DNA from: Chitinophagaceae bacterium
Lineage (GTDB): Bacteria > Bacteroidota > Bacteroidia > Chitinophagales > UBA10324
Reading direction: 5' to 3'
DNA: 34,021 bases
Assembly (NCBI GenBank): GCA_947474435.1
Contig: CANJII010000035.1
Coordinates: 1-34,021, forward strand
The notes beneath the pieces are model-generated. The model ran no database searches. It was not told the DNA's origin and saw nothing but the letters and a program-made list of their open reading frames with translations. Positions 8,709 to 17,255 of this stretch are shown in pieces; position 1 is the stretch's first letter, and every line of letters begins with the position of its first letter. Position numbers and translations under genes: made by a program.

Positions 8709-11405
8709 ATGATTAAAAAAATCAAAATCCTATCAATTTGTATTGTAATATTTATGATCTGTTATAATCCAGCTAAAGCTTCTCATATTATGGGAGCAGA
8801 TTTATCTTATAAATGTTTATCAAATGATACAATTGAATTCACTTTAAAAATTTACCGGGATTGTGATGGCATTTTACCTGATGCTTCTTATCCTATAAAT
8901 ATTGAAGCAGCTTCTTGCGGATTTTTTAGTTTTTGTGATGTATTGCAGATTGGAAATGCAATTGAAGTATCACCGCTTTGTCCATCTCAAATTAATAATA
9001 GCACCTGTGGCGGTGGTACTTTGCCTGGGGTAGAACAATATATCTACAAAGGAAAAATCAGATTAACACAAATATGTTCTGACTATCTTTTTTACTGGGA
9101 AAGTTGTTGTCGAAATTCTATCATAACAAATATTGTAACACCTGGAAGTATTGGAACACGAGTAGAAGCAACTTGGAATAAAACCGTAGCGAATTGTGAT
9201 AATTCTCCTGCTTTTAGTGCACTACCAGTTCCATTTATTTGTCAAGGGCAATTAATAAATTATAATCATGGTGGATATGATCCTGACGGAGATTCGCTTG
9301 TTTATAGTTTGGTAACTCCATTAACAGATATCGGGGGAGCTGGTGTACCATTTCAATACAATTCACCTTTCACTGCTAATTATCCATTAACCACAACTAC
9401 AGGAGCAGTTGGGTTTAATACTGGTACCGGTCAATTAACTTTAACAGCTTTAAATCAGGAAATTACTTGTGTAGCTATAAAAATTGAAGAGTATAGAAAC
9501 GATACTTTAATCGGATCTGTAATGCGCGATATACAAATTGTTGTGCTCCCTTGTAACAACCTATCTCCGGAACAAGTCTTAAATAATTTCGAAAATTTGC
9601 AAGGTGGTATTGTAACTGGTACAAACACAATTGAAGTTTGCCCAGGAAGTTCAATGTCATTTGATATATATAGTCACGACCCTGATGGAAATAATTTAAG
9701 CATGTTTTCAAATATTGCCACAGTATTAAATGGCGGAACATTTACAGTTACAACCTATTCACCCGATTCTTCAAAAATTCATTTGGCATGGACACCAACA
9801 GGAGTTGATACCGGAAATTATGTAATCACAGTCACAATGAGTGATGATGCTTGTCCGGTATTTGGTCAGTCAGCTTATTCATTTGTCATTAATGTACCGC
9901 AATCAACTTACGCCGGCCCCGATATTTCTTTGTGTTGGCCTGATACTTCAACACAATTAATTGTAACAGGAGGAATTAATTTTTCATGGACTCCATCAGC
10001 TGGTTTAAATGATACTTCCATTTATAATCCTTTTTGTATTCCAACATCAACCACAACATATTATGTTGAAAGTGATTTAAGTTCAAATTGTAAAAATAAA
10101 GATACCATTGTTGTGTTTGTGCTTCCCGCTTTAATTCTGAACCCAACTTCGAATTTAGACACTGTTTGTGCTGGCGATGAGATTCATTTATTTGCAGGCA
10201 TTTCAGGTGGCGGAGGAGCTGGTTACGATGTTAACTGGAGCAGTACAGGAACACCCTTTACATCAACTCAAATGAACCCGCTTGCCAATCCGGTTATACC
10301 CACTATTTATTATTTAGATGTATCAAGTGGTAGTTGCCTGCAAAATGATTCTGTGTATGTTTTTGCAAGACCAATTCCTTCCTCCAATTTCATTATTGCA
10401 CCTACGGATCTTTGCCCACTGCAACATGCGACAGTAAATTACACGGGTACATCTACTGGTCTTATTAGTAACTGGACTTTTGGAAGTGCAAATATTATTA
10501 GTGGAACCGGATTTGGACCTTACAATGTTTATTGGAACAACTCGGGTGTTTTTTCAATTAGTCTTCAAGTTACAGATTTAACTTCGTGTAACTCAAGTAC
10601 AACAAAGACGGTTAATGTGCATCCAAATCCAATTGCTGATTTCATAGGTACTCCAACTGAAGATTGCGCCCCTGTAATTGTCAATTTTCTTAATCAATCT
10701 TCAGGTAACGACTCAACTTATTCCTGGGATTTTGGAAATGGCTTAACATCCTCAATTGAAAACCCAAATAATGTGTATACAAATAGCGGTGATTATAATG
10801 TTACTTTAATTGCAACAACTTATTGGGGATGTAAAGACACTGCAGAAAAAACAGGATATATACATGTTATTGATCATGTAATTCCAAGCTTTACAACTAC
10901 CGCGATTTCAGGAGTAGAATATGATCTTTCACAGGCAACATTTAGTTTTACAAATACCAGCCAATTTGCTGACACTTATTTATGGTACTTTGGTGATGGA
11001 AGTTCAAGTACTGAAGAAAATCCAATACATACTTATTTATCAGTAGGAAATGATACAGTTATTTTAATTGCGTCTAACCAATACTGCACTGAGTCAGACA
11101 CATTTGTATTTATAAAAATTGTATCTTGGAATGATATTGTTTTTCCCACAGGCTTTACTCCAAATAGTGATGGCGCAAATGATTTATTTAAAGAACTTTA
11201 TAAAAAGGGAGTTGTTTCTTTGAGTTATAAAATTTATAATCGTTGGGGTAGTTTGGTTTTTGAGACAGGTAGTACGAATGGTGTTTGGGATGGAAAACAA
11301 AATGGTGAAGATTGTGAAGTAGGAGTTTATATTTGGGAGGCAAATGCTACCATGTTGAATGGTAATCATTTGTATAAAAAAGGAAATGTTACACTCTTGA
11401 GATAA
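8709..11405 (+). CDS. PKD-containing type B T9SS cargo (gliding-motility-associated C-terminal domain)
   Basis: This is an exported surface protein of 898 residues. A signal peptide covers about residues 1-24 (ending near AKA). It is followed by a Cys-rich module of about 270 residues beginning SHIMGADLSYKCL, of a kind seen in many Bacteroidota surface proteins. Cys-containing and Ig-like segments follow. Two clear PKD domains (about 640-720 with YSWDFGNG and 724-803 with YLWYFGDGSSS) and a weaker one before them (from about 555) come next. The last 85 or so residues (FPTGFTPNSDGANDLF, then YNRWGSLVFE, WDGK and GVYIWE) are the CHU_C / TIGR04131 domain that serves as a type B T9SS sorting signal. 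The next gene encodes a PorP/SprF protein, the usual partner for such cargos. Ligand or role is unknown; adhesion is an inference. Confidence 0.92.
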   Translation: MIKKIKILSICIVIFMICYNPAKASHIMGADLSYKCLSNDTIEFTLKIYRDCDGILPDASYPINIEAASCGFFSFCDVLQIGNAIEVSPLCPSQINNSTCGGGTLPGVEQYIYKGKIRLTQICSDYLFYWESCCRNSIITNIVTPGSIGTRVEATWNKTVANCDNSPAFSALPVPFICQGQLINYNHGGYDPDGDSLVYSLVTPLTDIGGAGVPFQYNSPFTANYPLTTTTGAVGFNTGTGQLTLTALNQEITCVAIKIEEYRNDTLIGSVMRDIQIVVLPCNNLSPEQVLNNFENLQGGIVTGTNTIEVCPGSSMSFDIYSHDPDGNNLSMFSNIATVLNGGTFTVTTYSPDSSKIHLAWTPTGVDTGNYVITVTMSDDACPVFGQSAYSFVINVPQSTYAGPDISLCWPDTSTQLIVTGGINFSWTPSAGLNDTSIYNPFCIPTSTTTYYVESDLSSNCKNKDTIVVFVLPALILNPTSNLDTVCAGDEIHLFAGISGGGGAGYDVNWSSTGTPFTSTQMNPLANPVIPTIYYLDVSSGSCLQNDSVYVFARPIPSSNFIIAPTDLCPLQHATVNYTGTSTGLISNWTFGSANIISGTGFGPYNVYWNNSGVFSISLQVTDLTSCNSSTTKTVNVHPNPIADFIGTPTEDCAPVIVNFLNQSSGNDSTYSWDFGNGLTSSIENPNNVYTNSGDYNVTLIATTYWGCKDTAEKTGYIHVIDHVIPSFTTTAISGVEYDLSQATFSFTNTSQFADTYLWYFGDGSSSTEENPIHTYLSVGNDTVILIASNQYCTESDTFVFIKIVSWNDIVFPTGFTPNSDGANDLFKELYKKGVVSLSYKIYNRWGSLVFETGSTNGVWDGKQNGEDCEVGVYIWEANATMLNGNHLYKKGNVTLLR

Positions 11406-11455
11406 ATTAATTGAACTGAAAAAATTTTTTTGCGTAGAAGTTAAATTCTTAAATA

Positions 11456-12499
11456 ATGAAAATGAAAAAAAACCTGTTAATTGTAATGATTTTTATTGGG
11501 AATTTAGTGAATGCACAGGACCTTCACCTTACTCAATTTTACATGTCACCATTAACACTAAACCCAGCTTTGACAGGTGTTTTTAACGGCAATTATCGAT
11601 TTACAGGTAATTACCGAAATCAGTGGTCAAGTGTTATTGCAAACCCTTACGAAACAGTGGCTGGTGCAATTGAGTTTTCTGGTAAATCCGGCGACTTTAA
11701 CAGAATTGGTGCGGGCCTGCATATCTTAAGTGATCAGGCAGGAACTTCGCAATTAACAACTAATATTTTTGCAGGTTCAGTTTCGTACAATTTTGCCCTC
11801 TCAAGAAATATGGATTATTTTATTAGTACAGGATTAAATGTTGCTTATACACAAAAATCAATTAATCCGTTTTACTTGACTTTTGGAAGTCAATATGGCG
11901 ATTCAGGTTATGATCCAAATAACGCATCAAACGAAACAATTTCTACAAACAATTATTCGTATGCTGATGCATCACTTGGATTTTTATGGTATCATATTAA
12001 TGGGAAAAGGCATAATCAATTTTTAGGAGTTTCTATGTGGCATGTAAACCGTCCGAATCTTGCTTTTATTGACAATGATTTAGATAAACTTTATACAAAA
12101 ATTGTCGGCCATGCAGGTATCGGATTTCCGATTAGCGGAAAAGCTGATATGACACCCTATTTATTGGCAATGAAACAAGGACCGCATACTGAATTAGAAG
12201 TTGGAACATTGTTTAAATTTATTTTAGAGGAAAGAAAAGGTCAGATACTTGGTGGAACAAATTTTTATATCGGACCTTTTTATAGAATTGTTGGAAATCA
12301 GGATGTATTTATTTTTAGTGATGCATTAATATTAGCTACTAAACTGGATGTAGGCGGATTTACTTTTGGAATGAGTTACGATATTAATGTAAGTGGCTTA
12401 GTTCCTGCAAGTGCCAGTCGTGGTGGCCCTGAATTAGCCATTCAATATACAGGTGCATTCAAACACCAGAATTCTAAAACTTTCTGCCCAAGATTTTAA
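11456..12499 (+). CDS. PorP/SprF family outer-membrane protein
   Basis: This 347-residue protein has a signal peptide (about residues 1-20, ending VNAQ). The conserved start of the mature protein (DLHLTQFYMSPLTLNPALTGVFNGNYR) is the hallmark of the PorP/SprF (TIGR03519) family. The rest alternates hydrophobic and polar residues as in an outer-membrane beta barrel and ends in an aromatic residue (CPRF). SprF-type proteins are required for secretion or surface attachment of type B T9SS cargos such as SprB. Here it lies 50 bases after such a cargo with no terminator between, so a dedicated pair is likely. ATGs at 11456 and 11462 are both plausible starts. Confidence 0.93.
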   Translation: MKMKKNLLIVMIFIGNLVNAQDLHLTQFYMSPLTLNPALTGVFNGNYRFTGNYRNQWSSVIANPYETVAGAIEFSGKSGDFNRIGAGLHILSDQAGTSQLTTNIFAGSVSYNFALSRNMDYFISTGLNVAYTQKSINPFYLTFGSQYGDSGYDPNNASNETISTNNYSYADASLGFLWYHINGKRHNQFLGVSMWHVNRPNLAFIDNDLDKLYTKIVGHAGIGFPISGKADMTPYLLAMKQGPHTELEVGTLFKFILEERKGQILGGTNFYIGPFYRIVGNQDVFIFSDALILATKLDVGGFTFGMSYDINVSGLVPASASRGGPELAIQYTGAFKHQNSKTFCPRF

Positions 12500-12522
12500 T
12501 ATTGAATAATAACTTTATTATG

Positions 12523-12557
12523 CAGCCCTTCAATTTAATTGAAGGGCTGTTCTTTTT
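12523..12557 (+). terminator. Terminator of the cargo-PorP unit
   Basis: A perfect 12-base-pair stem (12523-12534 with 12538-12549) has a TTA loop and is followed by TTCTTTTTT. It lies 24 bases after the PorP stop. A short frame across 12502-12699 runs through this hairpin and is not a gene. The remaining 230 bases to parC are AT-rich and without a convincing promoter. Confidence 0.85.
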
Positions 12558-12789
12558 TATTTTATCTATGATTTTATTTAGAAAAAGTATGACGATAAAA
12601 AAAGGTATAATTGAAGAAATGGTTTGTCACATTAACATTTTTATGTTAATCAGTATTAACGAAATTGAGCCAATTCAATTGATAAAAAAAGATATTTGAA
12701 TAGTGATAAGGAATTTTTTTTTTAATTAAACAACAGCGGCAAAATCATATAAATTAATACCTGTTGATTTTGAAAATAGAAGCAAACGG

Positions 12790-15576
12790 ATGTCTGAAGA
12801 TCAAATAAAAAAATTGCAGGAAAGCAAGCATGTTGAAACCATGTACAACGATTGGTTTCTCGATTATGCTTCCTATGTAATATTGGAAAGAGCTGTTCCG
12901 GCAGTTGAAGATGGATTTAAGCCGGTGCAGCGTCGTATTCTTCATGCGATGAAGGAAATGGATGACGGTCGTTTTAACAAGGCGGCGAACATCATCGGGC
13001 AAACAATGCAGTATCATCCGCACGGCGATGCAAGCATTGGTGACGCCATGGTTAACATTGGTCAGAAGGATTTATTAATCGAAACGCAGGGAAACTGGGG
13101 CGATGTGCGCACAGGAGATTCTGCAGCTGCACCGAGATACATTGAAGCACGGCTTTCGAAATTTGCATTGGAGGTTGTGTTCAACGCGCAAACCACACGA
13201 TGGCAACTGAGTTACGACGGACGAAAAAAGGAACCATTAACACTTCCTGTAAAATTTCCATTACTGTTGGCGCAGGGAGTGGAAGGCATTGCAGTTGGTT
13301 TATCAACTAAAGTGTTGCCACATAACTTTTGCGAATTGCTCAAAGGTTCTATTGATGTTATTAGGGGAAGAAAAGTTTCGTTGTATCCTGATTTTCTAAC
13401 CGGAGGTTTGATTGATGTTACAAATTATAATGATGGAGCGCGTGGCGGAAAGGTTCGTGTGCGTGCGCGAATTGAAGAGCGCGATAAAAAAACTTTAATT
13501 ATTAAAGATGTTCCGTTCAGTGTAACTACAACTCAATTGATTGATTCCATTATCAAAGCCAACGATAACGGAAAAATAAAAATCAAAAAAGTAGTTGACA
13601 ATACTGCTGCCGATGTTGAAGTTGAAATTCAACTGGCACCAGGGATTTCTCCTGACATTACCATTGATGCATTGTATGCATTTACTGATTGTGAAATTTC
13701 TATTTCACCAAGCGCTTGTGTTATTATCAACGACAAACCTCACTTTGTTTCTGTATATGAATTGCTGAAAATAAGTACCGACAACACCATGGAGTTGTTG
13801 AAGCGCGAACTGGAAATTAAGTTAGGTGAGTTGGAAGAAGACTGGCATTTTTCTTCACTCGAAAAAATATTTATTGAAAAGCGGATTTACCGCGACATTG
13901 AAGAATGCGAAACATGGGAAGCTGTAATAGCAGCCATAGACAAGGGTTTGCAGAAGTACAAGAAATTATTCCGCCGTGCAATTACTGAAGAAGATATAGT
14001 GAGTCTGACTGAAATAAAAATCAAGCGAATATCAAAGTTTGATTCATTCAAAGCCGATGAACACATCAAAGGAGTTGAAGCGCAAATGCAGCAGGTGAAA
14101 AATAATCTTGATCATCTGAAAGATTATGCAATAGAATATTTTGAAAATCTTTTGAAAAAATATGGTAAGGGAAGAGAACGCAAAACCGAAGTGAAAATAT
14201 TTGATACCATTCAGGCAAAGAGCGTTGCCATTGCAAATCAGAAAATTTATGTGAATCGTGCAGAAGGTTTCATTGGACATGGATTGAAAAAAGATGAATT
14301 TGTTTGCGATTGTTCAGACCTCGATGACATTATTGTATTTCGCCGCGATGGAAAAATGATGGTGACACGAGTAGCTGAAAAAACATTTGTAGGAAAGGAT
14401 ATCCTCTACCTCAGTATTTTTAATAAGAACGACGAGCGAATTGTTTACCACATGATATATCAGGATGGAAAAACAGGTCCTGCAATGGTGAAACGATTTA
14501 ATGTTACCGGAATTACAAGAGACAAGGAATATGATTTAACAAAGGAAACCGAAGGAAGCAAAGTGCTGTATTTCTCTGTGAATCCGAATGGCGAAAATGA
14601 AATTGTGACTGTAACTTTAAATCCATCATCAAGCGCGCGCATAAAAGTTTTTGAATACGACTTTAAAGAAATAGGTGTGAAGGGGCGCGGTTCAATCGGA
14701 AATATTATTACTAAGTATCCCGTGCGAACTGTGAAGTTGAAATCGAAGGGCGCACCGATGATTACCGGAAAACGATTGTGGTTCGATGAGCAATTCGGAA
14801 AACTGAACACAGAAGAGAAAGGAAAATACCTCGGAAATTTTGAAGCCGGAGAAACAATCCTTTCTGTTTTCAAAGATGGAAATTATGAAATCACCAATAC
14901 CGAACTGACCAACAAGTTCGATGCGTCGCAATTATTAGTGATTGAAAAATTTAATCCCTCTGAAATTATTTCAGCGCTGTATTATCATGGAGGAAATAAA
15001 GCATACTACCTCAAGCGATTCAATATTGAAACACAAACAATTGATAAGAAATTTTCTTTCATGCCGGAAGATGATGGCTGTAATGCTGTATTGGCAACTA
15101 CTTCATATGAACCGAAATTGTTATTAAAATCAGGAAAGAAAAAATCTCCGAAAGAAGAAAAAATAAATGTTGCCAAAACCATTGAAATAAAAACATGGAA
15201 GGCTGTTGGAAATAAAGTATGCGAAAACGATTTTGTTGATGCAGAATGGATAGGAGAGAAGACTGAAAAAATAGCAGAACCGAAAAAAGAAAATTTTACG
15301 AAACAAATAACTTCATCTTCTTCAGGCAAAACTGAAATTAAAACTGCGGTAGTAAAAACTACAATACAAAAACCTGATTCGGTAAATCCTAAATCCGGAG
15401 CAAAAAATCAAATTCGTTCCGGTCAATTAAAAAAAAATATTTCTAAAATGAAGGATGTGACTGATACAGATTTATTCAATGTAAAAGCTGATATGGAATG
15501 GGAAATAAATCCAGCAGCAAAAAAAGACGAAGATAAAAAATCAGGCAAGAAAAGTAATCAGGCGAGTTTGTTTTAA
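12790..15576 (+). CDS. parC: DNA topoisomerase IV subunit A
   Basis: This is the DNA-cleaving subunit of a type IIA topoisomerase, which decatenates daughter chromosomes; it is 928 residues long. The N-terminus has ASYVILERAVPAVEDG, the sequence expected for Bacteroidota ParC rather than GyrA. The catalytic tyrosine is Y117 in AAPRYIEARLS, and the winged-helix and tower regions follow. The C-terminal beta-propeller-like region is followed from about residue 790 by a Lys/Glu/Ser-rich, probably disordered tail of about 140 residues ending NQASLF. parE, usually adjacent in this phylum, is not in the window. A bidirectional-looking terminator follows. Confidence 0.93.
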   Translation: MSEDQIKKLQESKHVETMYNDWFLDYASYVILERAVPAVEDGFKPVQRRILHAMKEMDDGRFNKAANIIGQTMQYHPHGDASIGDAMVNIGQKDLLIETQGNWGDVRTGDSAAAPRYIEARLSKFALEVVFNAQTTRWQLSYDGRKKEPLTLPVKFPLLLAQGVEGIAVGLSTKVLPHNFCELLKGSIDVIRGRKVSLYPDFLTGGLIDVTNYNDGARGGKVRVRARIEERDKKTLIIKDVPFSVTTTQLIDSIIKANDNGKIKIKKVVDNTAADVEVEIQLAPGISPDITIDALYAFTDCEISISPSACVIINDKPHFVSVYELLKISTDNTMELLKRELEIKLGELEEDWHFSSLEKIFIEKRIYRDIEECETWEAVIAAIDKGLQKYKKLFRRAITEEDIVSLTEIKIKRISKFDSFKADEHIKGVEAQMQQVKNNLDHLKDYAIEYFENLLKKYGKGRERKTEVKIFDTIQAKSVAIANQKIYVNRAEGFIGHGLKKDEFVCDCSDLDDIIVFRRDGKMMVTRVAEKTFVGKDILYLSIFNKNDERIVYHMIYQDGKTGPAMVKRFNVTGITRDKEYDLTKETEGSKVLYFSVNPNGENEIVTVTLNPSSSARIKVFEYDFKEIGVKGRGSIGNIITKYPVRTVKLKSKGAPMITGKRLWFDEQFGKLNTEEKGKYLGNFEAGETILSVFKDGNYEITNTELTNKFDASQLLVIEKFNPSEIISALYYHGGNKAYYLKRFNIETQTIDKKFSFMPEDDGCNAVLATTSYEPKLLLKSGKKKSPKEEKINVAKTIEIKTWKAVGNKVCENDFVDAEWIGEKTEKIAEPKKENFTKQITSSSSGKTEIKTAVVKTTIQKPDSVNPKSGAKNQIRSGQLKKNISKMKDVTDTDLFNVKADMEWEINPAAKKDEDKKSGKKSNQASLF

Positions 15577-15601
15577 CTCTGACTAAAAATTAAATTTTCA
15601 T

Positions 15602-15638
15602 AAAGCATTATTCAGAAATGAATGATGCTTTTTTTTTG
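15602..15638 (+). terminator. parC terminator in convergent gap with rnz
   Basis: A 13-base-pair stem (15602-15614 with 15619-15631, one G-U pair) closes a GAAA tetraloop of the stable GNRA type. It is followed by a T run. It lies between the convergent parC and rnz stops, 7 bases before the rnz stop codon, and could serve both genes. Confidence 0.85.
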
Positions 15639-15645
15639 TTTACCT

Positions 15646-16554
15646 CTAAATAGAAAACACCTGCCCTTCAATTGCTAATTCAGTTTCAGAAAAAATTTCT
15701 TTAGCTTCTGCAAGTAGTGGTAGAAGGTTATCATACTTCGCAGAGAAATGACCTATCAATAATTTTTTTACACCAATTGCTTTTCCCATTGCTGCTGCTT
15801 GTCGGGCAGTGGAATGAAAAGTAATGATTGCTCTTTCAGAAGATTCTTCCATAAAGGTTGCTTCGTGATAAATAACATCGCAACCGGCAATGTATTGTTT
15901 CAGTTCTTCATGATAAACAGTATCAGCACAAAAAGCATAAGAGTGTGGAGCTACAGGCGGCAAAGTCCACTCGTTTGATTTTAATAATTTTCCTTCCCAC
16001 TCACAATCATTTCCTTTTTTCAATTCAGCAATAATCTGAAAAGGAAAATTCAACTCGGAAATTTTATCAGGATTTATTTTTCGTAACCCAATTTTTTCTT
16101 TAAACAAAAACCCATGGGTAGGTATGCGGTGCTTCACCGGAAAAGAGCTGATGCTGTATTCATCGGTTTCCAATAACACATTCACTAGTTCACTTTTCAC
16201 TTCATGAAAAATTAATTCATAATATAGTGTGGTGTTCGAAACTGCCAATTGCAAATTGATAATATCCAATAAACCTTTTGGTCCATGCACATGCAGTGGT
16301 CTTTCGCGGTGCATTAAATGATAAGAAGTAATTAATCCAATCAACCCGAAATAATGATCGCCATGTAAGTGTGAAATAAAAATATGGTCGAATTTATTTT
16401 TTCGTATTTTATATTTCGCTAATTGCATTTGCGTCCCTTCGCCGCAATCAACCAAAAAAAAGTGTTCATGAATTTGCACTACCTGCGAAGTCGGATGCCT
16501 GCCGTGTGCAGGAATTGCAGAATTATTTCCTAAGATAGTAACCTCAAAAGGCAT
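15646..16554 (-). CDS. rnz: Ribonuclease Z
   Basis: This metallo-beta-lactamase-fold endonuclease removes 3' trailers from precursor tRNAs. It is 302 residues, the usual short bacterial form. The HxHxDH metal motif is H62, H64, D66 and H67; further ligands are H142 (KHRIPTHG), D211 (CADT) and H269 (IGHFSAKY). The flexible-arm or exosite region (GRHPTSQ at the N-terminus and the 150-200 segment) is present. The start at 16554 is one base from the stop of the upstream STAS gene, so the pair is a tight operon. All active-site residues are intact. Confidence 0.95.
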   Translation of the reverse strand: MPFEVTILGNNSAIPAHGRHPTSQVVQIHEHFFLVDCGEGTQMQLAKYKIRKNKFDHIFISHLHGDHYFGLIGLITSYHLMHRERPLHVHGPKGLLDIINLQLAVSNTTLYYELIFHEVKSELVNVLLETDEYSISSFPVKHRIPTHGFLFKEKIGLRKINPDKISELNFPFQIIAELKKGNDCEWEGKLLKSNEWTLPPVAPHSYAFCADTVYHEELKQYIAGCDVIYHEATFMEESSERAIITFHSTARQAAAMGKAIGVKKLLIGHFSAKYDNLLPLLAEAKEIFSETELAIEGQVFSI

Positions 16555-16555
16555 T

Positions 16556-16930
16556 TTAATTTTTAGCCTTCAGCTCGCGCTCCAGTTCCTCCATCATAAT
16601 CAGATCACTCGCTTCCTGCTGAGTAGGGATAATAGTGAGTATGGAATCCAACTGAGAAATTTTAATCAGTTTCAAAACATTATCGTTCACCTTGCAAAGT
16701 ATCAACGAACCATTTACACCCTTGCATAGACGATTAGCAATTAATATAGAACTCAATCCTGATGAATCAACAAACCGAATGGAACTCATATCAAAAATTA
16801 TATTTTTTACTCCTTCGGCATTCAGCACAATCATTTCCGATTTCAATGATGGAGCTAAAACAGAATTCAATTTTTCATCTTCTAATTTAAAAACTGAATA
16901 TTTTTCTTGTTTGTCTATTGAGAACTTCAT
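16556..16930 (-). CDS. STAS-domain anti-anti-sigma-like protein
   Basis: This small cytoplasmic protein of 124 residues is a single STAS domain. The core phospho-site motif VDSSGLSSIL lies at residues 54-63, with S57 at the position phosphorylated in SpoIIAA/RsbV-type antagonists. The IIFDMSSIRFVDSSG segment is diagnostic. The C-terminus is a Glu/Lys-rich helix. No anti-sigma kinase is encoded nearby. Its stop is one base from the rnz start, so a STAS switch and a tRNA-processing enzyme share a transcript. What it controls is unknown. Confidence 0.92.
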   Translation of the reverse strand: MKFSIDKQEKYSVFKLEDEKLNSVLAPSLKSEMIVLNAEGVKNIIFDMSSIRFVDSSGLSSILIANRLCKGVNGSLILCKVNDNVLKLIKISQLDSILTIIPTQQEASDLIMMEELERELKAKN

Positions 16931-16955
16931 GCTGCGTGTTTGATTATTGAATCAC

Positions 16956-16963
16956 AAACTTAC
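16956..16963 (-). promoter_or_regulatory. Possible -7 element for STAS-rnz
   Basis: Read on the minus strand this is TAAGTTTG, a full match to TAnnTTTG, 26 bases before the STAS start codon. At the -33 position there is only a TTT-type sequence, so it is a partial promoter. Confidence 0.5.
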
Positions 16964-17160
16964 ATGAATAAAACGACACTTAAAATAGCGGAGATATTAT
17001 GTGAAGACTATTTTTGAAATTCAGGCTTCTTACAATTGAATTATTTAAGTAAACCAATTGTCATAAAACACCGAATGTTAATAGATGTGGGAAACCTTTG
17101 GAAACAAATAACAGTTGACTGTGTAAAAATGGTCAAGTGATTAATCTCATTTAGTTTTGA

Positions 17161-17191
17161 TTTGTGACACAAGCAATTAATTTCAACTTTG
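17161..17191 (+). promoter_or_regulatory. Promoter for clpC
   Basis: TTTG at 17161-17164, a 19-base spacer, and CAACTTTG at 17184-17191 (one mismatch to TAnnTTTG) give the expected Bacteroidota spacing. Start would be near 17196, a leader of about 60 bases. Confidence 0.6.
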
Positions 17192-17255
17192 AAAAAAACT
17201 GACACAATGCATGCTCACTAACATTTGGAGCGCGGTTTGTCTAACACTATAAATT

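Larger units (their letters stand above)
16931..17255. other. Divergent promoter region between STAS-rnz and clpC
   Basis: This 325-base gap has no credible coding frame. A minus-strand -7 box TAAGTTTG (16956-16963) probably serves STAS-rnz. The clpC promoter lies at 17161-17191. I see no CIRCE-like or CtsR-like inverted repeat, so heat-shock control of clpC is not evident from sequence. A further TAGTTTTG (17152-17159) lacks a -33 partner. Confidence 0.6.

Noticed and set aside
12502-12699. 65-codon frame after the PorP gene
   Set aside because: It is encoded through a perfect terminator hairpin and AT-rich spacer.
17152-17159. TAGTTTTG as an additional clpC promoter
   Set aside because: The -7 match is full but there is no TTG or TTTG at the required distance; the pair at 17161-17191 is better.
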